From positions 1-25,379 of the IMG/VR virus record IMGVR_UViG_3300007072_000327: a stretch of 25,379 nucleotides of DNA. The stretch is one strand, 5' to 3'. Positions 1 through 7,704 of the stretch are shown here, piece by piece (within the stretch, counting starts at the first letter, position 1; every line of letters starts with the position of its first letter). The notes beneath the pieces are model-generated. The model was not told the origin of the DNA and did no database searches. It worked only from the letters and a program-made list of their open reading frames with translations. This DNA comes from a virus. A program made the translations under genes and the position numbers.

Positions 1-90
1 GGTGTAGACGTTGGGCAGGATGTTGATGGCCTGGGTCATCTCGGCGAGCGAGTAGCCGCCCGCGTCGAACGGGTTGATCATGGCGACCAT
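1..90 (-). CDS. Major capsid protein E, N-terminal 30 residues only (cut by window edge)
   Basis: The reading frame starts at ATG 90-88 and runs off the left edge, so only the first 30 residues are visible. They begin MVAMINPFDAGGYSLAEMTQ, which resembles the N-terminus of lambda gpE-type major capsid proteins. These form the icosahedral shell. The start is supported by AAGGAG at 106-101, ten bases upstream; a second in-frame ATG lies three codons in. Position agrees with function: it is the next gene after the gpD-like decoration protein, as in lambda (D then E). An intrinsic terminator at 124-153 sits between the two genes. The assignment rests on a short N-terminus plus gene order, so it is likely rather than certain. 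Confidence 0.75.
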   Translation of the reverse strand, partial: MVAMINPFDAGGYSLAEMTQAINILPNVYT

Positions 91-123
91 GGGGTCGGGT
101 CTCCTTGGGCTGGAACGGGCATG

Positions 124-153
124 AAAAAAGCCCCGAGGCGGAAGCCTCGGAGC
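124..153 (-). terminator. Rho-independent terminator or attenuator between gpD-like and gpE-like genes
   Basis: On the minus strand CCGAGGC-TTCC-GCCTCGG forms a 7-bp perfect stem. It extends to about 10 bp with one G-U pair, has a 4-base loop, and is followed by GGC and six T. This is a textbook intrinsic terminator. It lies 31 bases after the decoration-protein stop and 34 bases before the capsid-protein start. Confidence 0.85.
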
Positions 154-183
154 CGGTGACGGATTGGACCTGACGAGCGAGGA

Positions 184-573
184 TCAGGCGGTGTCGCGCG
201 GCACGATGCCAGCGGCGCTGAGCTCGGCGTGCTTGGCGGCCGTCTTGGTCGCGTCATCGACCGACGCGTCGAAGACGAGCGCCGCCTTGGAGACGATCGC
301 GGGCCCGCGGGCAACGACGAGGCCGGTCCTGTCACTGGCGGTCGCATCGACCGCTTCGATCAGGACAGCCGTCGCGACCTCCGCGCCCTCGTCGCCCACG
401 ACCTGGGCGGCCGGCGAAAGCCGGTACTTGCCCGACGCAGTGATCCGGCCGAGGACGGAGCCGAGCGCGTAGCTCGTTCCAGCCTTGAGCGTCACGGTCT
501 CGCGGCAGTAGCTGGCGTTGAGCTCGTACTTGAGAAGATCGCCCAGCGTGGGCGGCATGGTCAGCACAGGCAT
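184..573 (-). CDS. Head decoration protein D (lambda gpD-like)
   Basis: 129 residues, starting MPVLTMPPTLGDLLKYELN. The pattern and size match the gpD-type head decoration family, which binds at the three-fold axes of the expanded capsid and stabilises it (lambda gpD is about 110 residues). A single small domain is visible, with the typical Gly/Ala-rich region (SYALGSVLGRITASGKY, about residues 34-50). There is no signal peptide or membrane segment. It lies 11 bases after the protease/scaffold gene and before the capsid gene, the lambda gene order. It has an unusually strong ribosome-binding site (577-585), consistent with a protein needed at hundreds of copies per particle. A transcription terminator follows at once. 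Confidence 0.85.
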   Translation of the reverse strand: MPVLTMPPTLGDLLKYELNASYCRETVTLKAGTSYALGSVLGRITASGKYRLSPAAQVVGDEGAEVATAVLIEAVDATASDRTGLVVARGPAIVSKAALVFDASVDDATKTAAKHAELSAAGIVPRDTA

Positions 574-576
574 GGG

Positions 577-585
577 TCACCTCCT
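577..585 (-). promoter_or_regulatory. Near-perfect Shine-Dalgarno for the decoration protein
   Basis: The minus strand reads AGGAGGTGA, three bases before ATG 573. This is the full complement of the usual 3' end of 16S rRNA. Its first base overlaps the last base of the stop codon of the upstream protease/scaffold gene, so translation can also be coupled. Confidence 0.8.
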
Positions 586-1007
586 CATGCGTTGCGGTTT
601 GAGGTTGCGGCGCGCTCTCGGGCGCGGCGGACGATGGGGCTGTCACCAGCGGCTGGCATCTGCGGTGCCGCGGCGACCACGGCGTTCGCCTCGGCGCGCT
701 GGCTCAGCGCGTCGAGCACCGAGCGGCGCAGCGCGTCGGGCCTAATCCCTTTGGCCATGGCCTCGGCCGCGTCGATGGCGACGCCGAGACGGCCCGCCTG
801 CGCCGCGATCGCCGCGATCTCGGCGTACTCGGCGCGCAGGCGCTCAGCCGTGTCAGCCGAAGGAGCCGACGCGGCGGGCCGTTCCGGTTGGGCCGGCTGG
901 ACTGCAGGGGCCGGATGCGCGGGCGCAACCGGATCGGTTTCAGGCGTCTCGGGCGCCTCCACCGGATCAGGATCGGGAGGCACGTTCGTGGTCGTGTCGG
1001 TGGTCAT
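585..1007 (-). CDS. Nested in-frame scaffold protein (lambda Nu3-like), internal start of the protease gene
   Basis: An in-frame ATG at 1007 (residue 302 of the protease) is preceded by AAGGAG at 1023-1018 with a 10-base gap. This is the same signal and gap as at the capsid gene. Translation from it gives 140 residues starting MTTDTTTNVPPDPDPVEAPE. They comprise an acidic Pro/Ala-rich segment (about 5-50), a predicted helical part (about 52-110, AERLRAEYAEIAAIAAQAGR), and a basic end (IVRRARERAATSNRNA). Lambda makes its scaffold Nu3 from an internal start of gene C in just this way. The start signal is seen directly; expression and scaffold function are inferred. Confidence 0.7.
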   Translation of the reverse strand: MTTDTTTNVPPDPDPVEAPETPETDPVAPAHPAPAVQPAQPERPAASAPSADTAERLRAEYAEIAAIAAQAGRLGVAIDAAEAMAKGIRPDALRRSVLDALSQRAEANAVVAAAPQMPAAGDSPIVRRARERAATSNRNA

Positions 1008-1910
1008 GGTGGATGTTCTCCTTGGCAGTTGTGGGGACGCGGCGCCACTGCCGCGCGGCTGGGCCAGACGAGGACGCGAGGGGACGAGGCTGTCGGCGAG
1101 GTCGGCGAGCGCCTGGTCCAAGCTGCCGACGCGGTCAGCGAAGCCAATGTCGATTGCGCGCTGGCCGCGATAGATGGCGGCCTCTGTTACGCGGACCGCG
1201 TCTGGGTTCATCCCGCGATTGCGTGCGATGAGCGCGACGAGTTCCTCATGCAGCGCGTCGACATCGGCCTGGATGTCGGCGAAGGCCTCGACCGACAGCG
1301 GCTCGTGGGGATTGCCGTCGACCTTCTTCGCGCCGGCGTGGATCAGCGTCCACTTGAGCCCGGCCATCGCGTCGGCGGCGCTCTCGTCGACATGGATCGC
1401 GACGACGCCCACCGAGCCAACCTCCGCGGTGCGGGTCACGTAGAGCCGGTCCGCGGCGCTCGCGATGGCGAAGGCGGCCGACAGCGCGCTCTCGTGCGCC
1501 ACCGCCCAGAGCGGCTTGCTTGCTTCGTCGCGCATGGCGGCGAGACGGTCGACCAGATCGAACAGCCCGCCCACCTCGCCGCCGGGCGAGTCCAGCTCGA
1601 GCAGCACGGCGCGCGCGGCGGGATCGGCGAATGCAGCCTCGGCGGCTTCCGCCACATCGCCATAGCTCCTGAAGCCGAAGAACTCCGTCAGCCAGTCGCC
1701 GCGCGCGACCATCGGGCCGACGATCGGAACTACGGCGACGCCGCTGTCAGTCACTATGTAGCCGCACGCAGCCGGTTCGCTCTCTCGGACAGGCAGCATG
1801 GCCGGCCGAGCTTCGATCGAGCGTCCAGCCACAAGCAGCGCGTCGAGCGCGCGCGGCGCGATCGCCAGCGGCCGGCCCGAGAGCCGGAGCATTACGGGAT
1901 GTGATGTCAT
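585..1910 (-). CDS. Phage head maturation protease, S49/SppA-like, with C-terminal scaffold domain
   Basis: 441 residues from ATG 1910, eight bases after the portal stop. The open frame extends further upstream, but only inside the portal gene. Residues about 55-280 are an S49 (SppA/ClpP-fold) peptidase. The LLELDSPGGEVGG segment (about 103-115) is typical. SALSAAFAIASAAD places the likely nucleophile at Ser144, and Lys195 or Lys196 in HAGAKK is the likely general base of the Ser-Lys dyad. After about residue 300 the protein becomes a Pro/Ala/Glu-rich linker and then a helical tail, the usual protease-scaffold arrangement of lambda gpC. In that family the protease cleaves scaffold and itself inside the procapsid. 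An internal start at 1007 would give the scaffold alone. Family call confident; catalytic residues inferred by motif position. Confidence 0.88.
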   Translation of the reverse strand: MTSHPVMLRLSGRPLAIAPRALDALLVAGRSIEARPAMLPVRESEPAACGYIVTDSGVAVVPIVGPMVARGDWLTEFFGFRSYGDVAEAAEAAFADPAARAVLLELDSPGGEVGGLFDLVDRLAAMRDEASKPLWAVAHESALSAAFAIASAADRLYVTRTAEVGSVGVVAIHVDESAADAMAGLKWTLIHAGAKKVDGNPHEPLSVEAFADIQADVDALHEELVALIARNRGMNPDAVRVTEAAIYRGQRAIDIGFADRVGSLDQALADLADSLVPSRPRLAQPRGSGAASPQLPRRTSTMTTDTTTNVPPDPDPVEAPETPETDPVAPAHPAPAVQPAQPERPAASAPSADTAERLRAEYAEIAAIAAQAGRLGVAIDAAEAMAKGIRPDALRRSVLDALSQRAEANAVVAAAPQMPAAGDSPIVRRARERAATSNRNA

Positions 1911-1917
1911 CGAGGCC

Positions 1918-3387
1918 TCAATCGGCGGCGGGTGCGGATGCCGGCTGCTCCGGATCAGCCGGGATCGGATCGGCGCGCGCCCCGGTGAACGAAAGCCCGA
2001 GCCGACGCTCCCGCTCGCGGTCGGCGGCGATCTCGGCGTCGACCTGGTCGGCGTCGTAGCCGCGCTCCGCGAGCGCCTGGGTGCGGCTCTTGAGCCCTGC
2101 CTCGATCTGCTCGATCTCGGCGCGGGCATCCTTCAGCGGATCGACCCAGTCCCACTTCGGCGGCAGCCACGAGCAGGCGATGTAGTCGCGGCGGCGCGCC
2201 TCGTAATCGGGAAGGTCGAGAGCGCCGGCCATGACGGCCGTATCCATCCAGCGCGCCCAGACGCGCCGGCAGATCTGCCAGACCATGACGGCATGCTGGT
2301 AGGCCTCGACGCGGCGGCGGAACTCCAGGAGTGCCAGCCGCGAGTTCGAGTAGTTCGCCTTCAGCATGTCGTTCGAGAGATACGCGTAAGGCAGACCGAG
2401 CGCGGCCGAGACCTGCAGGAGCGTGCGGTACTGGAACGGCTCGTAGGTCTGTCCGACATCGGCCGGCGCCGAGATCTGCACCTCCTCGCCAGGCTCCAGC
2501 ATCACGATCTGGCCGGGCTGCAGGTCCATGGTGCGCTCGCCCGCCTCGTCGCTCTCGGCGACATCGAACGGCTCGGCCGGCGCCGGAGTCGTGATGAACA
2601 GCGCGTGCATCGCCGCGACCTTCTTCCGGTCGAGCTCGGCATCGTCGTATTGGTCGAGCAGGAACAGCTTCACGATGCCCGGCGCGAAGCGAGAAATCCC
2701 CCGCAGCTGTCCGGCATCGACCGGGTCGATGACGTGGATGACCTCCGAGGCTGGCACCCGCACCGTCTCGCCGGAGAGGCCCGGATCGGTCACGTCGCCG
2801 GGATGGCGGCGCAGGAAGTGGTAGGCGACGCGCCTGCCGATGCGGTCGAACTCGATGCCCTGGCGGACGACATTGCCGCCCGCCACCTGCTCATTGCGCG
2901 AGAGCGGCAGCATCTCGGAGGGGATCATCTGCAGCTGCAGCGGCACGACGAGCCCGTCTTCGGGCCGGCGCGGGCGGAAGCGGAGGAACACCTCGCCGGC
3001 GATGAACACCTCGCGCGCGGCGCGGCGCTGCTGGCGGTAGAAATCGGTGAAGCCTTCGGCGTCGCTGTCGTCGGTCCAGTCGAGCCAGAGCCGCTGGACG
3101 CGCGCCTTGAGATCGGCATCGGCGATCAGCGACGACGGCTTGATCCCATCGCCGACGACATTGCCGGCCCAGCTCTCGATCGCATTCGCCGCATAGCCGT
3201 TGTTGCGCACGAGCCAGCGGGCGCGCGCGGTGATGTCGGCGCCGGCGGCGGCGATCAGCGTGTTGAGATGCGCCCGGCTCGGCTGAAAATGCCGGAGCCG
3301 CCGGCTCGCCTCGCCCGCCTCGAAGCCGCCGATGAAGGCGCCGACCTGCCGGCGCCAGCGCCGCATCGTACCGAACATGCCGCTCAC
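1918..3387 (-). CDS. Portal protein, lambda family
   Basis: 489 residues from GTG 3387, whose GTGA overlaps the stop of the upstream gpW-like gene. ATG 3378 (MFGTMRRWRRQ) is a good alternative start, with AAGGGG 11 bases upstream. The lambda-type portal forms the dodecameric ring at one capsid vertex, through which DNA enters and to which the neck attaches. Recognisable stretches are the N-terminal NNGYAANAIESWAGNVVGDG (about 82-101), the DGLVVPLQLQMIPSEMLP region (about 163-180), the central VIHVIDP..AGQLRGISRFAP segment, and the late helical part ending in an Ala/Pro-rich tail. Length is close to lambda gpB (533). It lies between the joiner and protease genes as expected. Confidence 0.92.
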   Translation of the reverse strand: MSGMFGTMRRWRRQVGAFIGGFEAGEASRRLRHFQPSRAHLNTLIAAAGADITARARWLVRNNGYAANAIESWAGNVVGDGIKPSSLIADADLKARVQRLWLDWTDDSDAEGFTDFYRQQRRAAREVFIAGEVFLRFRPRRPEDGLVVPLQLQMIPSEMLPLSRNEQVAGGNVVRQGIEFDRIGRRVAYHFLRRHPGDVTDPGLSGETVRVPASEVIHVIDPVDAGQLRGISRFAPGIVKLFLLDQYDDAELDRKKVAAMHALFITTPAPAEPFDVAESDEAGERTMDLQPGQIVMLEPGEEVQISAPADVGQTYEPFQYRTLLQVSAALGLPYAYLSNDMLKANYSNSRLALLEFRRRVEAYQHAVMVWQICRRVWARWMDTAVMAGALDLPDYEARRRDYIACSWLPPKWDWVDPLKDARAEIEQIEAGLKSRTQALAERGYDADQVDAEIAADRERERRLGLSFTGARADPIPADPEQPASAPAAD

Positions 3388-3596
3388 AGCCCCTTGCTCG
3401 CCGCGGTGCGCACGATGCGTCGGCGGGCGCCCGCCTTGGTCTCGGCGATGCGACGCTCGAGGTCGGCGAGCGCGGCGGCCATCTCGGCATCGGTCGCATA
3501 GGTGATGCGCCGGCCTTCGACCTCGACGGTGCGCACGCCACGAAAGCGGGCGGCGAGCAGCGCATCGCGCCGCGCGATCATCTCTTCGAGCGTCAT
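3384..3596 (-). CDS. Head-tail joining protein W-like
   Basis: 70 residues, MTLEEMIARRDALLAARFRG..., against 68 for lambda gpW. The sequence fits the gpW fold: an N-terminal helix, a short beta-hairpin around VRTVEVEGRRITYATDAEM (about 21-39), then a second helix of Leu/Ala/Glu (AALADLERRIAETKAGARR). In lambda gpW closes the filled head and provides the platform for tail attachment. It sits between terminase and portal, exactly as W does in lambda. Its stop overlaps the portal start (GTGA), suggesting coupled translation. Identification rests on size, position and the small motif; it is probably right. Confidence 0.82.
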   Translation of the reverse strand: MTLEEMIARRDALLAARFRGVRTVEVEGRRITYATDAEMAAALADLERRIAETKAGARRRIVRTAASKGL

Positions 3597-3607
3597 GGGT
3601 CTCGGGT

Positions 3608-5683
3608 TCAGCTCAAGTAGCTCGGGGTGAACACGCGCCGGCCGCGCGTCCGCCGCTCACGGCGCAGGAGTCCTGCCGAAGGCGCCTCGGTGGAGCCTTC
3701 CTCCGTAGACGGATCATCCGCCACGGGCGGCGCTCCCTTCTCGCCATCCCCGGATCGGGGTTCGGGGCAAGCCTTTGCCGTGACCTGCGCCTCGAGGTCG
3801 CGCCAGATCGCTTCGCTCCAGCGGTCGATCCCGGCGATCCAGGCGGCGGCGCGCGCGTAGACACGGCAGTCCAGGACCTCGTTGCGCTCGCGCAGCTTCT
3901 GCCATTCGAGGCGCTGGAAGCCGCGCTTTGTCTTCACTGTGACCAGCTGCTCGGCGACGAGCTGCTTGACCCACTCGGCCTCCGTCCCCTTCGGCAGGTG
4001 GACGTAGCCGGCGGGATACTGCGCTCCTTCGGCGAGCTCGTCCTCCGTCGGCCGGCCGAGCCGCAGGAACCGGTAGGTCTCGCTCTTGAAGGTGGCGACG
4101 GCCACCGTCCATAGCCGCGCGCCGCGGCGAAGCTTGCGGCCGCTCGTCGTCACGTCGACATAGCTCGGCCCGACCACCGGCGCGGCGCGGTTGAATCCCT
4201 CGACCCCCTTCACGGGCGCCACCTGCGCGAAGCCGGTCTGGCGCGCCCAGGCATAGACCGCCGGCGCCTCGTAGCCGGTGTCGATGCCGAGCTTGGCGAG
4301 GCCGAGCCGCTGCCCGTGTGCGTGCGGCCAAGTGCGGTCGAGCAGTACGGAGAGCTCCGCCCAGGCTGAAGCGTGTTCCGGGCCGCCGTCGATCACGATG
4401 TGGTCGACGAGCCAGCTGGTGAGGCCCCGGCCCCAGGCCCATATCGAGACCTCGATCCGGTCCTTCTGGACATCGGCGCCGGCGGTCAGGAACAGCCCGC
4501 CGGCCGGCACCGTGCCGACGGCGAAGTCCTCGCGCCTCTCGTAGAGCCGCTGCCAGTCGGGCGCCTCGCCGGTCTCGATCCAGGTCTCGCCGAGCACGCC
4601 GTTCTTGAAGCTGCGCCTGGCCTCGTCGGTGGTGGCCGCCTCCCACATGCGCGCGATCGCCTCCCAGGAGAGCCAGCCGACCGGCGAGTAGAGCGCCGAG
4701 AGGTGGAAGCCGATCGTCGCCGGATCGGAAGGCTCGGCCGTCGGCCGCCACTCGCCGGCGATCAGCATCGCCGTCTTGTGGTGCTCTTCGATCGCGCCGT
4801 CGCAGGCCTCGCACAGGTAGTGCGCCGTCTCCGGCTTGCCCTTGTCCCACTTCAGCCGCTCGAACCTGAGCCACTGGCGATGGCCGCAATGGGGGCATGG
4901 CACGAAGAAGCGGCGCTGGTCGGACGCCTCGTACTCGCGCTCGATGCGCGAGATCCCGTGGATCGTCGGCGTCGAGGTCATGAACACCTTGCTCCGCCAG
5001 GAGAAGGTGCGTGTGCGTGCCTCGGCGAGCGCGACCGGATCGCCTTCCTCGTCGGCCGAGGGCGGATAGGCGTCGACCTCGTCGAGGAACAGGTAGCGCG
5101 CCGGCATCGAGCGCAGGCCGACCGCCGAGTTGGCGCCGGTGATGACCAGAAGCCCGGCCGGGAACTCCTTCGACAGCACCGTATTGCCGGCATCGCGCGA
5201 GCGCGCCGGCTTCACCCGCTCCCGCAGGGACGGGCTCTCGGCGATCAGCGGGTCGATGCGCTGGCGCGAGAAGCGCTTGGCGAGCTCGACCGTCGGCTGG
5301 ACGCTGAGCATCGGCCCCGGCGCATGGTGGATGACGTAGCCGATCCAGTTGTTGCCGGCCTCGGTCGCACCCACCTGTGCCGCCTTCATGAAGACGACGC
5401 GCCGTGCGGGATGCGACGGCGACAGTGCATCCACGATCGCGCGCATATAAGGCGTGCGATCGGTGCGATAGCGCCCCGGCTCGGCCGACGCCCGCGGGCT
5501 CAGGAAGCGGTGGCGATCCGCCCATTCCGAGACGTCGAGCAGCGGGTCCGGCGTGAGGCCGTCGCGCCACGACTGCCAAAGCTCCTCCGCACCCTCGAAG
5601 GCGAGCAGGTCATCGAACCGCGGGTCCGCGCTAGCGAAACTCCGGCCGGACCTCGGCGAGCTCGGCGAGGTGTGAACGGACAT
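3608..5683 (-). CDS. Terminase large subunit, GpA family
   Basis: 691 residues from ATG 5683, a start that overlaps the small-subunit gene by 53 bases. The frame stays open 13 codons further upstream, so the start is not certain. GpA-type terminases cut concatemeric DNA and pump it into the procapsid with ATP. Visible motifs are EWADRHRFLSPRASAEPG near the N-terminus; a Walker A-like KAAQVGATE (100-108) on the conserved FMKAAQVG segment; Walker B RYLFLDEVDAYP (about 196-207) with catalytic Glu; and SKVFMTSTPT (motif III) just after. A zinc-ribbon-like pair follows (CPHC 263-266, CEAC 291-294). The C-terminal nuclease domain includes LTAGADVQKDRIEV and LGIDTGYEA. Length is close to lambda gpA (641), with an extra charged, Pro-rich tail. 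Family call is confident. Confidence 0.95.
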   Translation of the reverse strand: MSVHTSPSSPRSGRSFASADPRFDDLLAFEGAEELWQSWRDGLTPDPLLDVSEWADRHRFLSPRASAEPGRYRTDRTPYMRAIVDALSPSHPARRVVFMKAAQVGATEAGNNWIGYVIHHAPGPMLSVQPTVELAKRFSRQRIDPLIAESPSLRERVKPARSRDAGNTVLSKEFPAGLLVITGANSAVGLRSMPARYLFLDEVDAYPPSADEEGDPVALAEARTRTFSWRSKVFMTSTPTIHGISRIEREYEASDQRRFFVPCPHCGHRQWLRFERLKWDKGKPETAHYLCEACDGAIEEHHKTAMLIAGEWRPTAEPSDPATIGFHLSALYSPVGWLSWEAIARMWEAATTDEARRSFKNGVLGETWIETGEAPDWQRLYERREDFAVGTVPAGGLFLTAGADVQKDRIEVSIWAWGRGLTSWLVDHIVIDGGPEHASAWAELSVLLDRTWPHAHGQRLGLAKLGIDTGYEAPAVYAWARQTGFAQVAPVKGVEGFNRAAPVVGPSYVDVTTSGRKLRRGARLWTVAVATFKSETYRFLRLGRPTEDELAEGAQYPAGYVHLPKGTEAEWVKQLVAEQLVTVKTKRGFQRLEWQKLRERNEVLDCRVYARAAAWIAGIDRWSEAIWRDLEAQVTAKACPEPRSGDGEKGAPPVADDPSTEEGSTEAPSAGLLRRERRTRGRRVFTPSYLS

Positions 5684-6176
5684 GCGTCTCCAGAAGCTTC
5701 TGCATCGGGTGCGCCTCGACACCGAGCTCGGCTGCCATCAGAGCAGCGACGCGCGCCGGCCAGTTCGCCCAGGCGTCCCGCTCCTCGCGGGCGAGCCGGA
5801 ACACGAGCGCCGTCGCCCGTGCCCGGTCGACGAGTTCGCCCTTGCGTTCCTGCAGCCGGAGCCGCGCGAGATGCGCCTTGGCGATCTCGTGGGCGGTGCG
5901 CGCCTGCACGAAGGTCACGCTGCCGCTCGCGGGCAGGCCCTGCTCCTTGAGCGTCTCCCGCACCGACCCGACCGCCGCTTCGGCGACGGGCTTCAGCTTC
6001 TCGGGCTTTGCACGCGACCGTCCGGGTTCCGTCGATCGCACCCAGGCGGCATCGGCCTTGGCGGAATCGATGGTGCCGTCCGGCTCCACCGGAATGCGGC
6101 CGGCCTTGGCGGCCTTGAGCACCGCCACGTGGCTGACGCCGCGGGCCCTCGCATAGGCGCGGATCGAGATCCCCAT
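5631..6176 (-). CDS. Terminase small subunit (DNA-recognition), Nu1-like role
   Basis: 181 residues from ATG 6176 (MGISIRAYARARGVSHVAVLK). The frame is open to a TTG at 6215, but the ATG begins directly at the helix-turn-helix. Residues about 3-30 (SIRAYARARGVSHVAVLKAAKAGRI) are a winged-helix-turn-helix of the type that binds cos or pac DNA. Residues about 35-50 (VEPDGTIDSAKADAAWV) also match small terminases that begin with a MerR-like reading head. The remainder is helical and charged (AKAHLARLRLQERKGELVDRARA), typical of oligomerisation and large-subunit contacts. It is the first gene of the head operon and overlaps the large subunit. Assignment is by domain plus position. Confidence 0.85.
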   Translation of the reverse strand: MGISIRAYARARGVSHVAVLKAAKAGRIPVEPDGTIDSAKADAAWVRSTEPGRSRAKPEKLKPVAEAAVGSVRETLKEQGLPASGSVTFVQARTAHEIAKAHLARLRLQERKGELVDRARATALVFRLAREERDAWANWPARVAALMAAELGVEAHPMQKLLETHVRSHLAELAEVRPEFR

Positions 6177-6294
6177 CACCTTGGTCCGATGATCGCTCTG
6201 GCCCGGAAAAAGCAATCAAATAATGCACTTATCCGCTTGGCTCCGGGTCGAAGCAGCGCCTCTATGACGGCACGATCACGCGATGGAGACCGCC
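6177..6294. promoter_or_regulatory. Divergent intergenic region between terS and the plus-strand cassette
   Basis: 118 bases separate the outward-facing terminase operon (minus) and the 6295 gene (plus), so promoters for both are expected here. The stretch around 6200-6235 is visibly AT-richer than its surroundings (GGAAAAAGCAATCAAATAAT on the plus strand). I find no convincing -35/-10 pair on either strand, so the promoter content is inferred from gene orientation alone. Confidence 0.4.
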
Positions 6295-6657
6295 ATGACC
6301 ACCATCCTTCCGACCGCCAACCCCGACTGGGGCTTCTTCGGGACCATCCGCCATCACGCCCGGCAGGAGGAGGCCTGGGCGCTCGCGACGAAGACGGTGC
6401 GCACCGCCACGGGCTGTCCCGATTGGGCGGTCCGCGATTTCCTCGACAGCCGCCACGGACGCCACTTCGCCGACGATGTCGCGAATGGCCTGTCCACCGG
6501 ACAGGCACTCGAAGCCGCGATCGAGGCTGCGGTTGCCCGCTGGCTGGCATGGCGGATCGACCGCCGGACATCGCGCGAGACCGGGATCCCGCGCGGGCTT
6601 CCTTATCTGACCGGCTTCGTCACGCACTTCGAGATCATGGCCGAAGCCGCCGAGTAG
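6295..6657 (+). CDS. Conserved hypothetical protein, first gene of plus-strand cassette
   Basis: 120 residues from ATG 6295, chosen over the upstream in-frame ATG at 6283 because GGAG at 6285-6288 is six bases before it. It begins MTTILPTANPDWGFFGTIRH. The protein is soluble, with no membrane segment or signal peptide. It has several tryptophans and a run of acidic and helical residues (HFADDVANGLSTGQALEAAIEAAVARWLAWRIDRR, about residues 57-90). I do not recognise a named family. It is transcribed against the phage operons and leads a four-gene cassette (6295-7926). A hairpin at 6678-6710 separates it from the DUF3489 gene. Function unknown. Confidence 0.8.
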   Translation: MTTILPTANPDWGFFGTIRHHARQEEAWALATKTVRTATGCPDWAVRDFLDSRHGRHFADDVANGLSTGQALEAAIEAAVARWLAWRIDRRTSRETGIPRGLPYLTGFVTHFEIMAEAAE

Positions 6658-6677
6658 CCGATCGCCGTCCCCAAGGC

Positions 6678-6710
6678 GCCCCGACCGGCGGAGCCGGCGG
6701 GGCTCGGGGC
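6678..6710. repeat. Nested inverted repeat in the cassette spacer
   Basis: GCCCCGA (6678-6684) pairs with TCGGGGC (6704-6710). Inside it CCGGC (6685-6689) pairs with GCCGG (6693-6697), leaving one bulged side of six bases. There is no T-run, so it is not a standard terminator. It may be an RNA-stabilising or processing hairpin between the first two cassette genes. Confidence 0.5.
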
Positions 6711-6760
6711 AGTAGGAGGGCCAGGATGGTCCCGGCCCCCTTCAGTAGAAGGACTGCCCC

Positions 6761-7336
6761 ATGACTCCGAAGCTTTCCGATTCTCAGCTCGTCGTCCTTT
6801 CGACCGCCTGCCAGCGGCCGGACGCGTTCGTCTTTCCCGTCACCCTCAAGCTCAAGGGCAATGCCATCGGCAATGTGCTCAAGAGCCTCCTCACCAGGGG
6901 GCTCCTCGAAGAGATTCCGGGGCGGGCCGACGACACCATCTGGCGCTACGACGACGAGGGTGCGCCCCTGACCCTGCGCGCGACCCGCACCGCCTTCGAA
7001 GCCCTCGGCATCGAGCCCGACGACACGCTTACGGGCGACACGGCGGGCACGGACGAGACAGCCGCCGCCGAGGCCACGGAGCCTGCGGAGCCCGCGCCCG
7101 TGGCGCCCACGGGCGCGACGGCGCGCAAGACCCGCGAGGGCAGCAAGCAGGCGCAGCTAATCGGCATGCTGAAGCGCCCGGAGGGCGCCAGCATCGAGGA
7201 GATCGTCGCCGCCTTCGGCTGGCAGGCTCACACCGTGCGCGGTGCCATCGCCGGCGCGCTCAAGAAGAAGCTCGGGCTCGACGTGACCTCGGAAAAGGTC
7301 GACGGACGCGGCCGCGTCTACCGGATCCAGGCGTGA
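6761..7336 (+). CDS. DUF3489 domain protein
   Basis: 191 residues; AAGGA lies seven bases before ATG 6761. The C-terminal third (about 122-190: SKQAQLIGMLKRPEGASIEE, then GWQAHTVRGAIAGALKKKLG, then a DGRGRVYRI end) matches DUF3489, a predicted winged-helix domain. It is common in Proteobacteria and their mobile elements, without an established function. The N-terminal part (about 5-55, LSDSQLVVLSTACQRP...NVLKSLLTRGLLEEI) looks like a second winged-helix half. An acidic Ala/Pro/Thr linker (about 86-118) joins the two. The two-HTH layout suggests nucleic-acid binding, but that is inference. The next gene is probably co-transcribed, starting 30 bases later. Confidence 0.85.
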   Translation: MTPKLSDSQLVVLSTACQRPDAFVFPVTLKLKGNAIGNVLKSLLTRGLLEEIPGRADDTIWRYDDEGAPLTLRATRTAFEALGIEPDDTLTGDTAGTDETAAAEATEPAEPAPVAPTGATARKTREGSKQAQLIGMLKRPEGASIEEIVAAFGWQAHTVRGAIAGALKKKLGLDVTSEKVDGRGRVYRIQA

Positions 7337-7365
7337 GACGCCGCAGGAAGCGGAGGATCGATCCC

Positions 7366-7695
7366 ATGAGCGACAAGCATCCTTCGAGCGTCAGCCCCTA
7401 TCTCCTGCGGCCGCTGCGCAGCCTCGACGAGGTCCAGCGCGACCTCGAAAAGGCGAACGCGGTGACGACGCAAGCCAGGACCATTCATGACCGTCTCGTC
7501 GCGGCGCTCACCGCCCGCGGCGAGCGCATCGTCGAGGACGCCCGCACCACCAAGTACGCGGTGGTCACCCGCGAGGCCGGCAAAGCCGGCTTCTACTACA
7601 TCGGCAAGGCCGGCGCCCTGCACGCCGGCCGCACCGTGGCCGAGAGTCGGCCGGTCGCGGCGGCCCTCCGCGCGCGGTTCCTGGGCGAAGCGTGA
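7366..7695 (+). CDS. Hypothetical small protein of the plus-strand cassette
   Basis: 109 residues from ATG 7366, with GGAGG at 7352-7356 nine bases before. A GTG at 7333 overlapping the previous stop also opens the frame, but has no such site. The N-terminal half is helical (LRSLDEVQRDLEKANAVTT...). The second half reads as a small beta-rich unit with a conserved-looking core, GKAGFYYIGKAGALHAGRTV (about residues 69-88). I have seen similar stretches in uncharacterised alphaproteobacterial phage and plasmid proteins but know no function. It is followed after nine bases by the 73-residue gene, so the two are likely co-translated. Confidence 0.78.
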   Translation: MSDKHPSSVSPYLLRPLRSLDEVQRDLEKANAVTTQARTIHDRLVAALTARGERIVEDARTTKYAVVTREAGKAGFYYIGKAGALHAGRTVAESRPVAAALRARFLGEA

Positions 7696-7704
7696 GGTCC
7701 GCCC

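Noticed and set aside
1798-3501. Long plus-strand open frame (about 567 codons) opposite the portal gene
   Set aside because: It lies antisense to a well-supported portal gene, has no ribosome-binding site, and its translation is Arg/Asp/Leu-rich with no motif. High GC leaves antisense frames open.
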